Origin: Desulfobulbaceae bacterium
GTDB taxonomy: Bacteria; Desulfobacterota; Desulfobulbia; Desulfobulbales; Desulfocapsaceae
DNA: 64,000 nt
Reading direction: 5' to 3'
Assembly: GCA_011390165.1 (NCBI GenBank)
Contig: JAABSV010000005.1
Span: 1 to 64,000 of the forward strand
Shown: positions 54,678 to 63,118 of the stretch, piece after piece
Layout of the letters: each line of letters begins with the position of its first letter
Numbering within the stretch: the stretch's first letter is position 1
The notes under the pieces: generated by a model
The model's input: the letters and a program-made list of their open reading frames with translations, nothing else
Databases searched by the model: none
What the model was told of the DNA's origin: nothing
Program-made: the position numbers and the translations under genes

Positions 54678-55520
54678 TTGAAAAACTTCCTCCTCAGCAC
54701 CATTGGTCGCCTTGACCTCATTGCCTGGCTGCTGGTGCTCGTTTTCTTCGGCCTGAGCGCCCATCTCTCTGCCGGCGATCTTCCCCGCTCACTGCTCGGC
54801 GCCGTGGGGATCATCCTCATCATGGCGCTGATCACCGCCAGTATCGAGGTGATCATTGAGAGTCTGAAGAACACCAGGGGCATCGGTACCCTCACCGGCT
54901 TTATCACCAACGGGCCGGAGGCTGTCTGTCTGCTGGTCGGGCTGCTGGTCGGCGACATCATCTTTGCCGCCTCAACCCCCCTGGGGTCAAACTTCATGAA
55001 CCCGCTGCTGCTCATGACCGCCGCCCTGCTCTGCCGCCGCCTGGCCCTCACCCTGTCCACCAGGCCGTTGTATACGCTCCTCACCATCGGGGTCACCGCC
55101 AGCCTGGCGGCCATCTTTTTCTTTCTGCCGCCCAGCCGCTACCCCCTCTGGCTGCTGATCAGCCTTTTCCTGTCAACACTCCTTTTTTTCCTCCGCCCCA
55201 CCGAGGCGATGCCGGAGGAGGAACAGCCCTTTTCTTTTCGGCCGTCCCGATGGCTCCCACCGGCAGCACTTCTTCTCACCCTGGCCGGCTACCTCCTCGA
55301 CCCAGTGGTCTCCTTTACCGCCAACCATTCCCAGGCCCCAAAGGGGCTGATCGGCTTTGTGGTCCTGGCCACGCTCACCAGCTGGCCGGAGTTTAAATCC
55401 TGTCTGTCGCTCCTGGCCAGGAAGATGCCTCTTGCCGCCATCCTCAACATCACCGTTTCCAATATCACCAACATCTGGCTGGCCGGGGTAGGTATCGCCA
55501 CCTATCTGCTGGCCAACTAA
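54678..55520 (+). CDS. Sodium/calcium exchanger-like membrane antiporter
   Basis: About 280 aa with roughly ten hydrophobic segments in two halves. The alpha-repeat motifs of the CaCA superfamily can be seen as GFITNGPEAVCLLVGLLVGD and ATLTSWPEFKSCLS, each with the conserved PE. Probably exchanges a cation for H+ or Na+ across the inner membrane. The start is uncertain: I chose TTG 54678 because there is no ATG near the first helix and the upstream in-frame sequence overlaps the YkgJ-type gene. It ends one base before repeat copy 2. Confidence 0.7.
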   Translation: MKNFLLSTIGRLDLIAWLLVLVFFGLSAHLSAGDLPRSLLGAVGIILIMALITASIEVIIESLKNTRGIGTLTGFITNGPEAVCLLVGLLVGDIIFAASTPLGSNFMNPLLLMTAALLCRRLALTLSTRPLYTLLTIGVTASLAAIFFFLPPSRYPLWLLISLFLSTLLFFLRPTEAMPEEEQPFSFRPSRWLPPAALLLTLAGYLLDPVVSFTANHSQAPKGLIGFVVLATLTSWPEFKSCLSLLARKMPLAAILNITVSNITNIWLAGVGIATYLLAN

Positions 55521-55521
55521 A

Positions 55522-55665
55522 GCCCACCTTGAAAAATGGTATTTCCGCCCAATCTCTGCGTTGAAAGAAAACAATTTGTCCTCAGAATATCAACTATATG
55601 CTTGCGGTAAATTGTTTTCTTTGGTCTTGATTTTGAACGGAAATCCGAATTTTCAAAGGCAGCCC
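55522..55665 (-). mobile_element. MITE-like palindromic repeat, copy 2 (inverted)
   Basis: A 144-bp reverse-complement copy of the repeat at 46127, agreeing at roughly nine positions in ten by eye, with most differences in the centre. It starts one base after the antiporter stop codon and begins CCCACCTTGAAAAATGGTAT. It has the same internal pairing and no coding potential. Flanking direct repeats are unclear (AAA on each side). Confidence 0.82.
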
Positions 55666-55824
55666 AAAGGCCGGCCGGGGGAATCCGGCGGCTCGCTCAC
55701 TTTGCCGTTACCCCCCATGACTGGGCGTCACAGCGACGCATCGAAACGATGCAGCAGGTTTGGCAGACTGTTCGGTTATGCGGCGGCATCGCCTACGGCC
55801 CGGCAGGACGACAAACAACCATTT

Positions 55825-56634
55825 TTATCTGCTCCGGCGGCGAAGGGCCAGCTGGCTGGTGCAGAATGCGACCAGTTCCTGTCCGCTGCCAAAGCCCTGC
55901 AGTGGAACACTCGGGTCGAGCAGCAGCCGCTTCAACTCCGTCACCGGTCGCTTGTCGGTCAGGGAACCGGCGAGGGCAACTCCACGGGAACCGATCCTTT
56001 TTTCCTCCCCATCCAGGGGCAAAGGGTCACTGCCCGGCAGCAGACGGATTCCCCGGCGGGCGGCAACGGCAAAAAGAGGCGGTGGCGGCAGAAATGCCGG
56101 CCGCCCGCCGTTGTCACCAACAAAGAGCCCCTCGATAGCAGCACTCTCCAGATAGCTCCGGATCTTCTTTCCCCGCCCACCCAGCCACTTGCCAAAGCCC
56201 CAGGGCAGTATCGCCAGGGCATCCTGCTGCCGCACCGCCGCAACAGAGGCGGCCAGGGACAAGCCGTTGGCCAGGGGACGGCGGCAGCCAAGGGCGAGCA
56301 CCTCGAGCCGTTCGGCGGTCACCAGCTGCCGGCCGGCGATGAGCAGCAACTCCGCCCCATTCGGTTCGGGCGAGTGGAGGCGGAGCGACTCCGCTTCGTC
56401 GGTGCAGCCCCGCCGCCAGCCTCCGTTCGCCAATTCCCCCCCCTCCTCCATCAGGCGCTCCAGCGCAGTGAAACAATCATCATCCGTCCCCCCGCAAAGG
56501 AGCAGGGCATAGCTGGCGGCAAGGCCATCGCCCTCCTGCCGGTGTCGCCGGGAAAGATTCTCCAGGCCGTGGCGCAGAGCCGCCGCCGGCGAAAAATTAC
56601 CATAGATGTGAGCGTGGGCGTCGAAGTAGATCAT
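55825..56634 (-). CDS. PHP/amidohydrolase-like protein
   Basis: 269 aa. It opens IYFDAHAHIYGNF, a DxHxH metal-binding motif like those of PHP and TatD-type hydrolases. Further candidate ligands are in LPWGFGKWLGGRGK, FVGDNGGRPA and LLPGSDPLPLDGEE (two Asp). The rest does not match a family I can name, so the activity, whether phosphoesterase, nuclease or amidohydrolase, is open. It follows the primase-helicase gene by 82 nt on the same strand and is the last gene before repeat copy 2. Confidence 0.65.
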   Translation of the reverse strand: MIYFDAHAHIYGNFSPAAALRHGLENLSRRHRQEGDGLAASYALLLCGGTDDDCFTALERLMEEGGELANGGWRRGCTDEAESLRLHSPEPNGAELLLIAGRQLVTAERLEVLALGCRRPLANGLSLAASVAAVRQQDALAILPWGFGKWLGGRGKKIRSYLESAAIEGLFVGDNGGRPAFLPPPPLFAVAARRGIRLLPGSDPLPLDGEEKRIGSRGVALAGSLTDKRPVTELKRLLLDPSVPLQGFGSGQELVAFCTSQLALRRRSR

Positions 56635-56716
56635 TGCGGTGCCTGTGAAAGTCTCTTTATCCTGACAGAGCAGCCCGGCGGCGAGCCCTGTTCGGCCAGC
56701 GAAGGTGTTTCCCGGT

Positions 56717-58477
56717 TCAGTCCAATCTGGCTGGAGGCAGTTCGACAAAGCCCCAGAATGGGTAGTCGAGATGGTAGTCGGCCACCCGGCCCGGGCTCTG
56801 CTCCCGGCTGGCCACCAGCCAAAGGCTGTTGCCGCCGCCCCCCGGCAGCGGATAGAGGACCATGGCGTTGTCGGCACTGTACTCGATATCACCGGATCCC
56901 TTGAACACCCCGAGATGGGGTTCCTCCCGGTAGGAGCCGGTGGCATCCCGGGAGAGTTCGGAGATAACCAGGAACGAGACAGCCATTTCGTCACGAATAC
57001 TCTCCATCTGCCGCAACCAGGCGTCGATGCCGGTCCGCCGTTCGCTGAAGTCGTGGAAGGGCAGCTTATGCAGACTGTCGACCACCACCACGGTATAGCT
57101 GCTGCGGGTTTCGTGACGGATAAAGTCGACATGGCGGCGAAGCAATTCCGGGCTGACCTGGCGGTCGTTGAGCACCCGCCAGTGGAAGAGCATCCGGGCC
57201 AACTGCTCGCAGGCGGCGTCAAAACGCTCTTTCTCTTCCCCGGCGACAAGCTGATTGTGGCACTGTTCGGTGGCCAGTCGGCCAAGACGACAGAGGGTGC
57301 GCTGAAAGATCTTCTGCCGGCCATTCTCGAAATCGTAGTAGAGCACCGGAATCTGCCGTCTGGCCATCTCCGCGGCAATCTGGATCATAAAGGTTGATTT
57401 GCCCACCTTGGGGGCACCGCCAACCACATTGATGCCGTGAATCCCGCCAAGGGCCCGATCGAGAAGGGGGAAACCGCTGGCCAACGCCCGGTACTCCTCC
57501 CCCTGCTGCCCGGCCAGGGTATCGAGAAAGTTGCGGAATTCAAGGCGGGGGGAGGAGAAGGGAGAAAAGGCTCGGCAGTTCTTGAGCATCGCCGCGACCC
57601 GGTTGGCAAAGCCCTTTCCCGTGTCAGCGGCCATTTGCCAGAGGCTGTAGCGGTTGGGGTCGGCAGCTGACCAGGTGAGGATGCGGGCCTTATAGCCAAT
57701 TCGGGCCGCCAGATTTCTGGCGCTCATTTCCGCCTCACGGCTGTGGTCGATGGCGATGAATACCGTGCGGACCCGCGCCAGCACTTTGGCATCAAGCCTC
57801 TCCAGGCCATGGTAGTGGGCCACCGCCACCCCGGGGAAACCAAGCTGCCGCAGGGTCAGTAGATTCTCTTCGCCGACGGTGACAAAGAGGGCGCCATTTT
57901 CACAGCGGCGGATATCGGCAACGTTGAACAGGTGAAAGGGTTCCCGGCTGTACAGCGGGTCGCCTTGCCAGAAGGAGTCCTCGATCCGTTCCGGATGGAC
58001 GCAGCGAGCAGAATAACAGTTACCGTCCTCTTGGAAATAGGGATAGACCAGATACCGGCCGTTGTAGCCGATCTGCAGTTCGGCAAGGGTCACCGGGCCT
58101 ATGCCGTGCTGTTGAAAAAGCTCGAGAATGGCGGCAGAGAGCCGGTCGTGGAAGAGGCGAACTTCATCGTTGAGATTTTCCCCCGGGTATTCCGGCTGGG
58201 ATGGAACACCTGCCTCTTCCAGTCGGTATCCGGGCACCTCCGTTTCGGCGATTCCGGCCAGGCGGGCAAACCACTGGGGAAAGCCACCGGGGACACAGCG
58301 GTTGAGACAGCGGAAATAGCCGTGGAAAAAACTTTCCCGGTTGAGAAAGACCACCAGACGGCCTGGCGGAAGCCCCCGTTCCCGGCAGAAGGGGCAGTCG
58401 GTGGTGACGGTTTCCTGCCACTCGCCGCCTAGCTGATCAAGATAGAACCGGGCAACCGGATCTGCAACCACCACCAT
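56717..58477 (-). CDS. Primase-helicase-like protein (Twinkle/phage gp4 type)
   Basis: 586 aa. The N-terminal zinc-finger-like region has CPFC and, 25 residues later, CLNRC. A TOPRIM-like domain follows (~190-290): VGEENLLTL carries the Glu; the usual DxD reads DHS in VFIAIDHSREAEM, so the primase centre may be degenerate. The DnaB/RecA-like ATPase has Walker A VGGAPKVGKSTFM, Walker B YTVVVVDSLHKL and sensor VISELSRD. GGGGAGGG precedes ATG 58477. Such proteins usually belong to phages or organelles; no phage gene is nearby. It lies between a giant regulatory-looking protein and the PHP-like gene. Confidence 0.8.
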   Translation of the reverse strand: MVVVADPVARFYLDQLGGEWQETVTTDCPFCRERGLPPGRLVVFLNRESFFHGYFRCLNRCVPGGFPQWFARLAGIAETEVPGYRLEEAGVPSQPEYPGENLNDEVRLFHDRLSAAILELFQQHGIGPVTLAELQIGYNGRYLVYPYFQEDGNCYSARCVHPERIEDSFWQGDPLYSREPFHLFNVADIRRCENGALFVTVGEENLLTLRQLGFPGVAVAHYHGLERLDAKVLARVRTVFIAIDHSREAEMSARNLAARIGYKARILTWSAADPNRYSLWQMAADTGKGFANRVAAMLKNCRAFSPFSSPRLEFRNFLDTLAGQQGEEYRALASGFPLLDRALGGIHGINVVGGAPKVGKSTFMIQIAAEMARRQIPVLYYDFENGRQKIFQRTLCRLGRLATEQCHNQLVAGEEKERFDAACEQLARMLFHWRVLNDRQVSPELLRRHVDFIRHETRSSYTVVVVDSLHKLPFHDFSERRTGIDAWLRQMESIRDEMAVSFLVISELSRDATGSYREEPHLGVFKGSGDIEYSADNAMVLYPLPGGGGNSLWLVASREQSPGRVADYHLDYPFWGFVELPPARLD

Positions 58478-58532
58478 CACCCTCCCCTCTTCTGCAGAGG
58501 GCCAGCAAGGACCGGGGGCGGAGGAGTCGCCC

Positions 58533-61500
58533 TCATACCAATCCACCCTGTCGTCGCAGGGCGGCAATACTCTCCTCCAACCGCTGTTCACTGAGCGGTT
58601 CGATAAAGCGAAGGTGGAGCACCGATAAACCACCGCCACCACCCTTGACGGCGAGGATTTCTCCCTCCAGGGCATTCCCGCGGCAACTCTCACTGCTGGG
58701 TGACAGGCCGACCCGCACCTGTCTTCCCAACAGCAGCCGGGCGTTGTCGTCACCGACAATCTCCTGCCGGTAGGCAAGGCCGCCTCGGCAGATGTTGATC
58801 AGTTCCACCGTTGCCTCAATCCCGGTACTCTCGCCCCGGCTGTCGAGAAGGACCGTAGCCACTCGGGCGGCAATGGGGTGCCGCACCTCCCGTCGCCGAT
58901 CACTGCCCGGTCCGGCAACGAAGGCTTCAACCCGGGAGAAGCGGCCGCAGAACTCCGCCAGTTTCTCGTCCAGACCAGGATACTCTCCCAGCCATGACTG
59001 CAGTTTCTCGCGATTCAGGCCGGAAATCTCAGCGGTGCCGATCGCCGCCACCGACACCGTCCAGACCGAGGCCTCGAAAAAGGCGGCGGCCCCGACGATC
59101 TCGCCCGGACCCATGGTCTTCAGGAGAATCTCGCCACCCTGCCCTTCGGCATAGACTTTCACCCTGCCGGAATTAATAAAAAACAAGGTACTCTGCAGGG
59201 CCCCCTGGTTGATCACCACCTCCCCGTGCAGGTATTTCCGGTGGCGGAGGCCATGGTAGAGGGCAGTCGACTCCTCGCTGTTGAGCAGATCATAGAGGGC
59301 ATGCCAGACCTCCAGGTGGCCCCGCTCGACGGTACCCTCCTTTTCCCGGGCAAGTATCTCCGCGGCGGTGATCATTCGCCCAAGGTCACCGGGATCTATC
59401 TCTATCAGCCAATCCCGCAACTGTTCGGCCTGCTGAAAATTACCGGCCCGGGCAGCCTGATCGATACATTCGAGCAGTTGCTCACCGGCAGCGGCCTTAT
59501 CGCCACCAGCAAGCAGGGCGCGGACAACCTGCTCCCCGGGCAGGCCGGAAATGCTCTTCGGTATCGATCGCCGTCGGCTGACTTTTGCCACCTGCTGCCG
59601 GACATCTTTTCGTAACTGCTTGGCATGAATTATTTTTTTTCGCCCATCTTGCAATTCGCGGTCGATCTGGTCGCGGGCCTTTTCCGCCGCCTGCCAGACC
59701 TGTTCGGGAATTTTCCGACTTGTCCAGCTCCCCCTGATTTCAAGAAAACTCTCCACCCCCCTGGCGGCGGTGCTATTGGCACAGCGGCTGAGGGTTTCGA
59801 GCAACTGGAGGAGCAGTTCACCGCGATTGCCGGTGGCAAGCTGGTCCTGATCAATAAGCATCTGGCTGAGCCTGGCCGCCACCTCCTCGTCGCCAAAAGG
59901 GGCCAGGGCGGCAACAATCTGCACCGTGATCGATTCGGCGGCCGTCTCCAGACCGGCCAGCAGCAGCCGTTTTCGTCCTCGGCCGCCGATTTTGTAAATA
60001 CAGAGAAAGGCCTCCCGCTGGACCCGCAAATCATCGTGACGGAGAAAGGGGAGAACTTTTTCGGCATCGTCCTCACCACCACATTCGCCAAGGAGTTTGA
60101 TCAGGTTACGCTTGCCATACCAGGGCATGTGTTCCGGCAAACGCTCATGGATCACCCCAGGAAGAGGGCCAGACTGCTCGGTGAGCACGTCAATGAGCAG
60201 CAGGCGCTCCTCGGCCTGTTCGGCATTGATCAGCGAATCGACCAGAAAACGAATTGCCACCGGTCCCTGCAGGGTCAATCGACGGCGCAGAGTAGGCTCC
60301 CGGGGTGTGGCCAAGCACTGGCTAAGCAGTTGCGGCAGACGTTTTCGCTGGATTTCCCGGTCCTGAACCTTGGCCACCAGTTTCCGGAAAGACGCCGGCC
60401 GGACAAGTTCGCCGTTGCGCAGGCGATGGATGAAGAGCAGCAGTTCATCACCCCGGGCCGGCTCACCCTCTGCCCAGCTGCGGTACATCATTCGCAGGAG
60501 GAAGACCACGGCCTTTTCCAGACAGGCATCGGCGGTCTCGGCCCGCAGCACCGCCTCTCGGAGCAGGTTGAGCATCTGTGCCAGCCGCTCGGGGCGGTCG
60601 GCGGCGAGAAACCCCTCGGCAAGTTCCACCAGGACGGGGAGAAGCAGCGGGCCGATGGCCATTCCACCTGGGCGAAGGGAGGCGGCAAGCTGGGCGACAA
60701 TGCGCGACACCTCGGCGTTCCTCCCGGCTTGATCCAGCCGGATTACCGCCCTGGGCAGAAAGAGGAGCAGCTCCTCACTGGCAAGAACCTCACTCTGCCC
60801 CTGGAGCAGAGCCTTGAGACCCGCTTCCAGCCGTCGTGCCTTGCGCTGTCGCTCCCCGGCCTGGATCAGCTCCCGGGCCTTTTTGCTGCCAAGGTACTGC
60901 TTCCCCTTTGCGCTCTGAAGGAGTTTTTCCAGAGTGGCCCGGAGTGGCTCAGCCGCCGGCCGATCGACAAGCTCTCCGGAGCCGGTCAGCTTTTCATTGT
61001 AGATATCGACAACCCCGGCAAAACTGGCCATCGACAGGGCGGAGGGCAAGGCCTGGTACAATTCTGCCCCGAAACCATCCGGGTATCTCTGAGCGAGAAG
61101 AGCGGCCAGGGACGGATCCTTGAGCATTGCGGCCAGCTGCCCGGCCAGGGAGACGATGAACTGCTGTCGACCCTCTTCCGGCAAGAGCTCGTCAATTCTG
61201 GCCAGCAAAACCGAAAATGCCGGGGTGGCGAGAATTCTCTTCTGCCGCTGGACTCCCAGCATAAGTTCGCATATCGCGGCAGTGGCAACCGCCACCGCCG
61301 TCTCCGGTACGGCCATTTTCGCGACCAGCTCGGCTACCACCGCCGGTCGCAGATCATGGCCAAGCAAAGAAGCGACCAGTTCGGGCCGGACCTTCGCCCC
61401 CCTCTCCGGTTGCCGTTCATCTGCCGCCAACTCCTGACCGGCCTGCTCCTCTTCAACGGGAAAGAATGCCGCCAGCCCAAGGCTGGTCACATAGGCCAGC

Positions 61501-61880
61501 CCACCCCCTTCGCTCTTGATCTTTTCCACCGGGGCGTTAAAGACCGAAACCAGCTGGGCAAAGGCCAGTTTGTCCAGTTCCGCACCGAGGACCAGCCGGG
61601 GCAGGCCGAGATGGCGCAATTGCCGATAGACCACCAGATTGGGAAAGGAGGAAAGCACCTCCTCACTGAGGGGCTGCAGATTGATCCTGGGATGAGTACC
61701 GGAAAAGGACAGGGAGAGCGGGCCATACCGGGAAAAAAACTGCATCAGCCCCTGGTACCCCCGCTCGAGAACCTGAACGACCTGCGGCGCATCGGGGGGA
61801 TAGATACGGCTGGTAACTATGGTGTTATTGAGAGCCTTCAGCGCCTCAATACCCTTCCCCTGCTGCTCGCCCTGGATCAT
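58533..61880 (-). CDS. Large multidomain protein: helical repeats, cNMP-binding and PilZ domains
   Basis: 1115 aa. The first ~850 residues are mostly alpha-helical with HEAT-like stretches (e.g. LPFLRHDDLRVQREAFLCIY, and IVAALAPFGDEEVAARLSQ). Residues ~880-1000 form a cyclic-nucleotide-binding fold: YLHGEVVINQGALQSTLFFI, then NSGRVKVYAEGQ and MGPGEIVGAAAFFE. The end is a PilZ domain with RRREVRHPIAARV (RxxxR) and INICRGGLAY, where Cys replaces the usual Ser of the second c-di-GMP motif. It may integrate two nucleotide signals or simply scaffold; no catalytic motif is visible. It ends 55 nt before the primase-helicase ATG. Confidence 0.85.
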   Translation of the reverse strand: MIQGEQQGKGIEALKALNNTIVTSRIYPPDAPQVVQVLERGYQGLMQFFSRYGPLSLSFSGTHPRINLQPLSEEVLSSFPNLVVYRQLRHLGLPRLVLGAELDKLAFAQLVSVFNAPVEKIKSEGGGLAYVTSLGLAAFFPVEEEQAGQELAADERQPERGAKVRPELVASLLGHDLRPAVVAELVAKMAVPETAVAVATAAICELMLGVQRQKRILATPAFSVLLARIDELLPEEGRQQFIVSLAGQLAAMLKDPSLAALLAQRYPDGFGAELYQALPSALSMASFAGVVDIYNEKLTGSGELVDRPAAEPLRATLEKLLQSAKGKQYLGSKKARELIQAGERQRKARRLEAGLKALLQGQSEVLASEELLLFLPRAVIRLDQAGRNAEVSRIVAQLAASLRPGGMAIGPLLLPVLVELAEGFLAADRPERLAQMLNLLREAVLRAETADACLEKAVVFLLRMMYRSWAEGEPARGDELLLFIHRLRNGELVRPASFRKLVAKVQDREIQRKRLPQLLSQCLATPREPTLRRRLTLQGPVAIRFLVDSLINAEQAEERLLLIDVLTEQSGPLPGVIHERLPEHMPWYGKRNLIKLLGECGGEDDAEKVLPFLRHDDLRVQREAFLCIYKIGGRGRKRLLLAGLETAAESITVQIVAALAPFGDEEVAARLSQMLIDQDQLATGNRGELLLQLLETLSRCANSTAARGVESFLEIRGSWTSRKIPEQVWQAAEKARDQIDRELQDGRKKIIHAKQLRKDVRQQVAKVSRRRSIPKSISGLPGEQVVRALLAGGDKAAAGEQLLECIDQAARAGNFQQAEQLRDWLIEIDPGDLGRMITAAEILAREKEGTVERGHLEVWHALYDLLNSEESTALYHGLRHRKYLHGEVVINQGALQSTLFFINSGRVKVYAEGQGGEILLKTMGPGEIVGAAAFFEASVWTVSVAAIGTAEISGLNREKLQSWLGEYPGLDEKLAEFCGRFSRVEAFVAGPGSDRRREVRHPIAARVATVLLDSRGESTGIEATVELINICRGGLAYRQEIVGDDNARLLLGRQVRVGLSPSSESCRGNALEGEILAVKGGGGGLSVLHLRFIEPLSEQRLEESIAALRRQGGLV

Positions 61881-62169
61881 CTGCCCACCATTGGTTCAGA
61901 ACTTTTTCCATTTTTGCCGTTTGCCGGGTCGCTCACGCGACCTGTTCGTTCTGTTGTCTGCTGCCCGCCGCCTGCTGCCACCAGCACCCCCGCACATTTT
62001 CCTTCACCACGCGGTGCCGCAAGAAGAGCGACAGATGCCGGGGTACAATCCGGGAGAGACCGCCTACCTAACTGCATTTTTTTTCGGTTGGCCGAAGCAT
62101 ACTCGAATTTTCCCCAGGCGGCCAGTTCAGAAGCACCATTTTGCCAACAAAGCTGTACCAATGCCCGCC

Positions 62170-62778
62170 TCACCCCGGCCCGGCCAGGGCAATCACCCCC
62201 CGGTCGCGAAGAACCACCACCAGTTCCGCCAGGGGCAGGCCGACGATATTGGTGTACGAGCCCTCCACCGCCGCCACCAGCATCGCACCCACACCCTGGA
62301 TTCCATAGGCTCCGGCCTTGTCCAGAGGTTCGCCTGTGGCCAGATAGGCCCGGGCCAGCTCCTCGGAAAAGGGGGTAAAGTGGACTCGACTGGCCAGAGA
62401 GCAGATCACTTCCTCTCCCCGTGAAGAGGAGGCCAGGCAGAAGGCGCTGCGCACCAGATGGCTCCGACCGGCAAGGGAGAGCAGCATCGCCACCGCCTCC
62501 TCGCCGTGCCGCGGTTTGCCAAGGATGGCATCGTCCAAGCAGACCACGGTATCACCGCCAAGGACCCAGCTCTCCGGAAAGCTTTTCGCCACCAGGCGGA
62601 CCTTTTCCACCGCCATCCGACGGACAAATGGCTCCGGCAGTTCCCCCGGCCGGGGCCGCTCGTCGATCTCGGCGGTTGCCACCTGGAAATCGAGGCCGAG
62701 AGCGGCGAGGTATTCCCGACGGCGGGGAGAGGCGGAGGCAAGAACAAGCGGTTGGCAGGAGCGGAACAGTGGGGACAT
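62170..62778 (-). CDS. maf: Maf nucleotide pyrophosphatase
   Basis: House-cleaning enzyme that hydrolyses non-canonical or modified nucleoside triphosphates; also linked to septum control. 202 aa. Signatures: LVLASASPRRREYLAALG, VLGGDTVVCLDDAILGKP with the catalytic Asp, and DKAGAYGIQGVGAMLVAAVEGSYTN given here only by its ends. The 290 bp downstream has no supported gene. It is upstream of, and co-oriented with, the giant cNMP/PilZ protein gene. Confidence 0.94.
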   Translation of the reverse strand: MSPLFRSCQPLVLASASPRRREYLAALGLDFQVATAEIDERPRPGELPEPFVRRMAVEKVRLVAKSFPESWVLGGDTVVCLDDAILGKPRHGEEAVAMLLSLAGRSHLVRSAFCLASSSRGEEVICSLASRVHFTPFSEELARAYLATGEPLDKAGAYGIQGVGAMLVAAVEGSYTNIVGLPLAELVVVLRDRGVIALAGPG

Positions 62779-63118
62779 CTGGGGAATCTCCTCGGTGAAG
62801 GGTGGCGGCCAACTGCCCCACGGTCACAGTGGTTGGGCAGCAGGAGTGGTTCGATTTTCCCCTGCCTGAAGGGGGCGGGAGCCGGTTCGTGGTGGACAAA
62901 CCGCTCCTGGGCCTCCACCTGGCGGCGATTGTACTTCCTGTTGCCCTCTTTTGCCAAGCCCGGGTAGAAAACACCGGCAGATATTGTTCGCAGGGCATTG
63001 GTCGCTGGGACACCTGCGGCCCTCTGCCGGCATGAGACCGGCTTAATCGGGTAACCGGGCAATCGGGGACAATCGGGCAAGCATTCACAAACTGCGAAAG
63101 AATGGCTATACTGCGGCC
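62779..63118. other. Divergent intergenic region, maf / exported protein
   Basis: 340 bp without a supported gene. It must hold promoters for maf (leftward) and the last gene (rightward). The segment AATCGGG recurs near 63053-63076 (three close repeats of ATCGGG), perhaps a regulatory or slippage-prone stretch. Confidence 0.4.

Noticed and set aside
61881-62169. A 98-codon minus-strand frame between maf and the giant gene
   Set aside because: It covers the gap almost exactly but overlaps both neighbours, has no SD, and is low-complexity Ala/Gly/Arg sequence with no motif.
59625-62378. A 917-codon plus-strand open frame
   Set aside because: It lies wholly antisense to the giant cNMP/PilZ gene and maf. 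Its composition is Gln/Gly/Pro/His-rich, with no domain and no SD. It is a shadow caused by codon bias in high-GC DNA.
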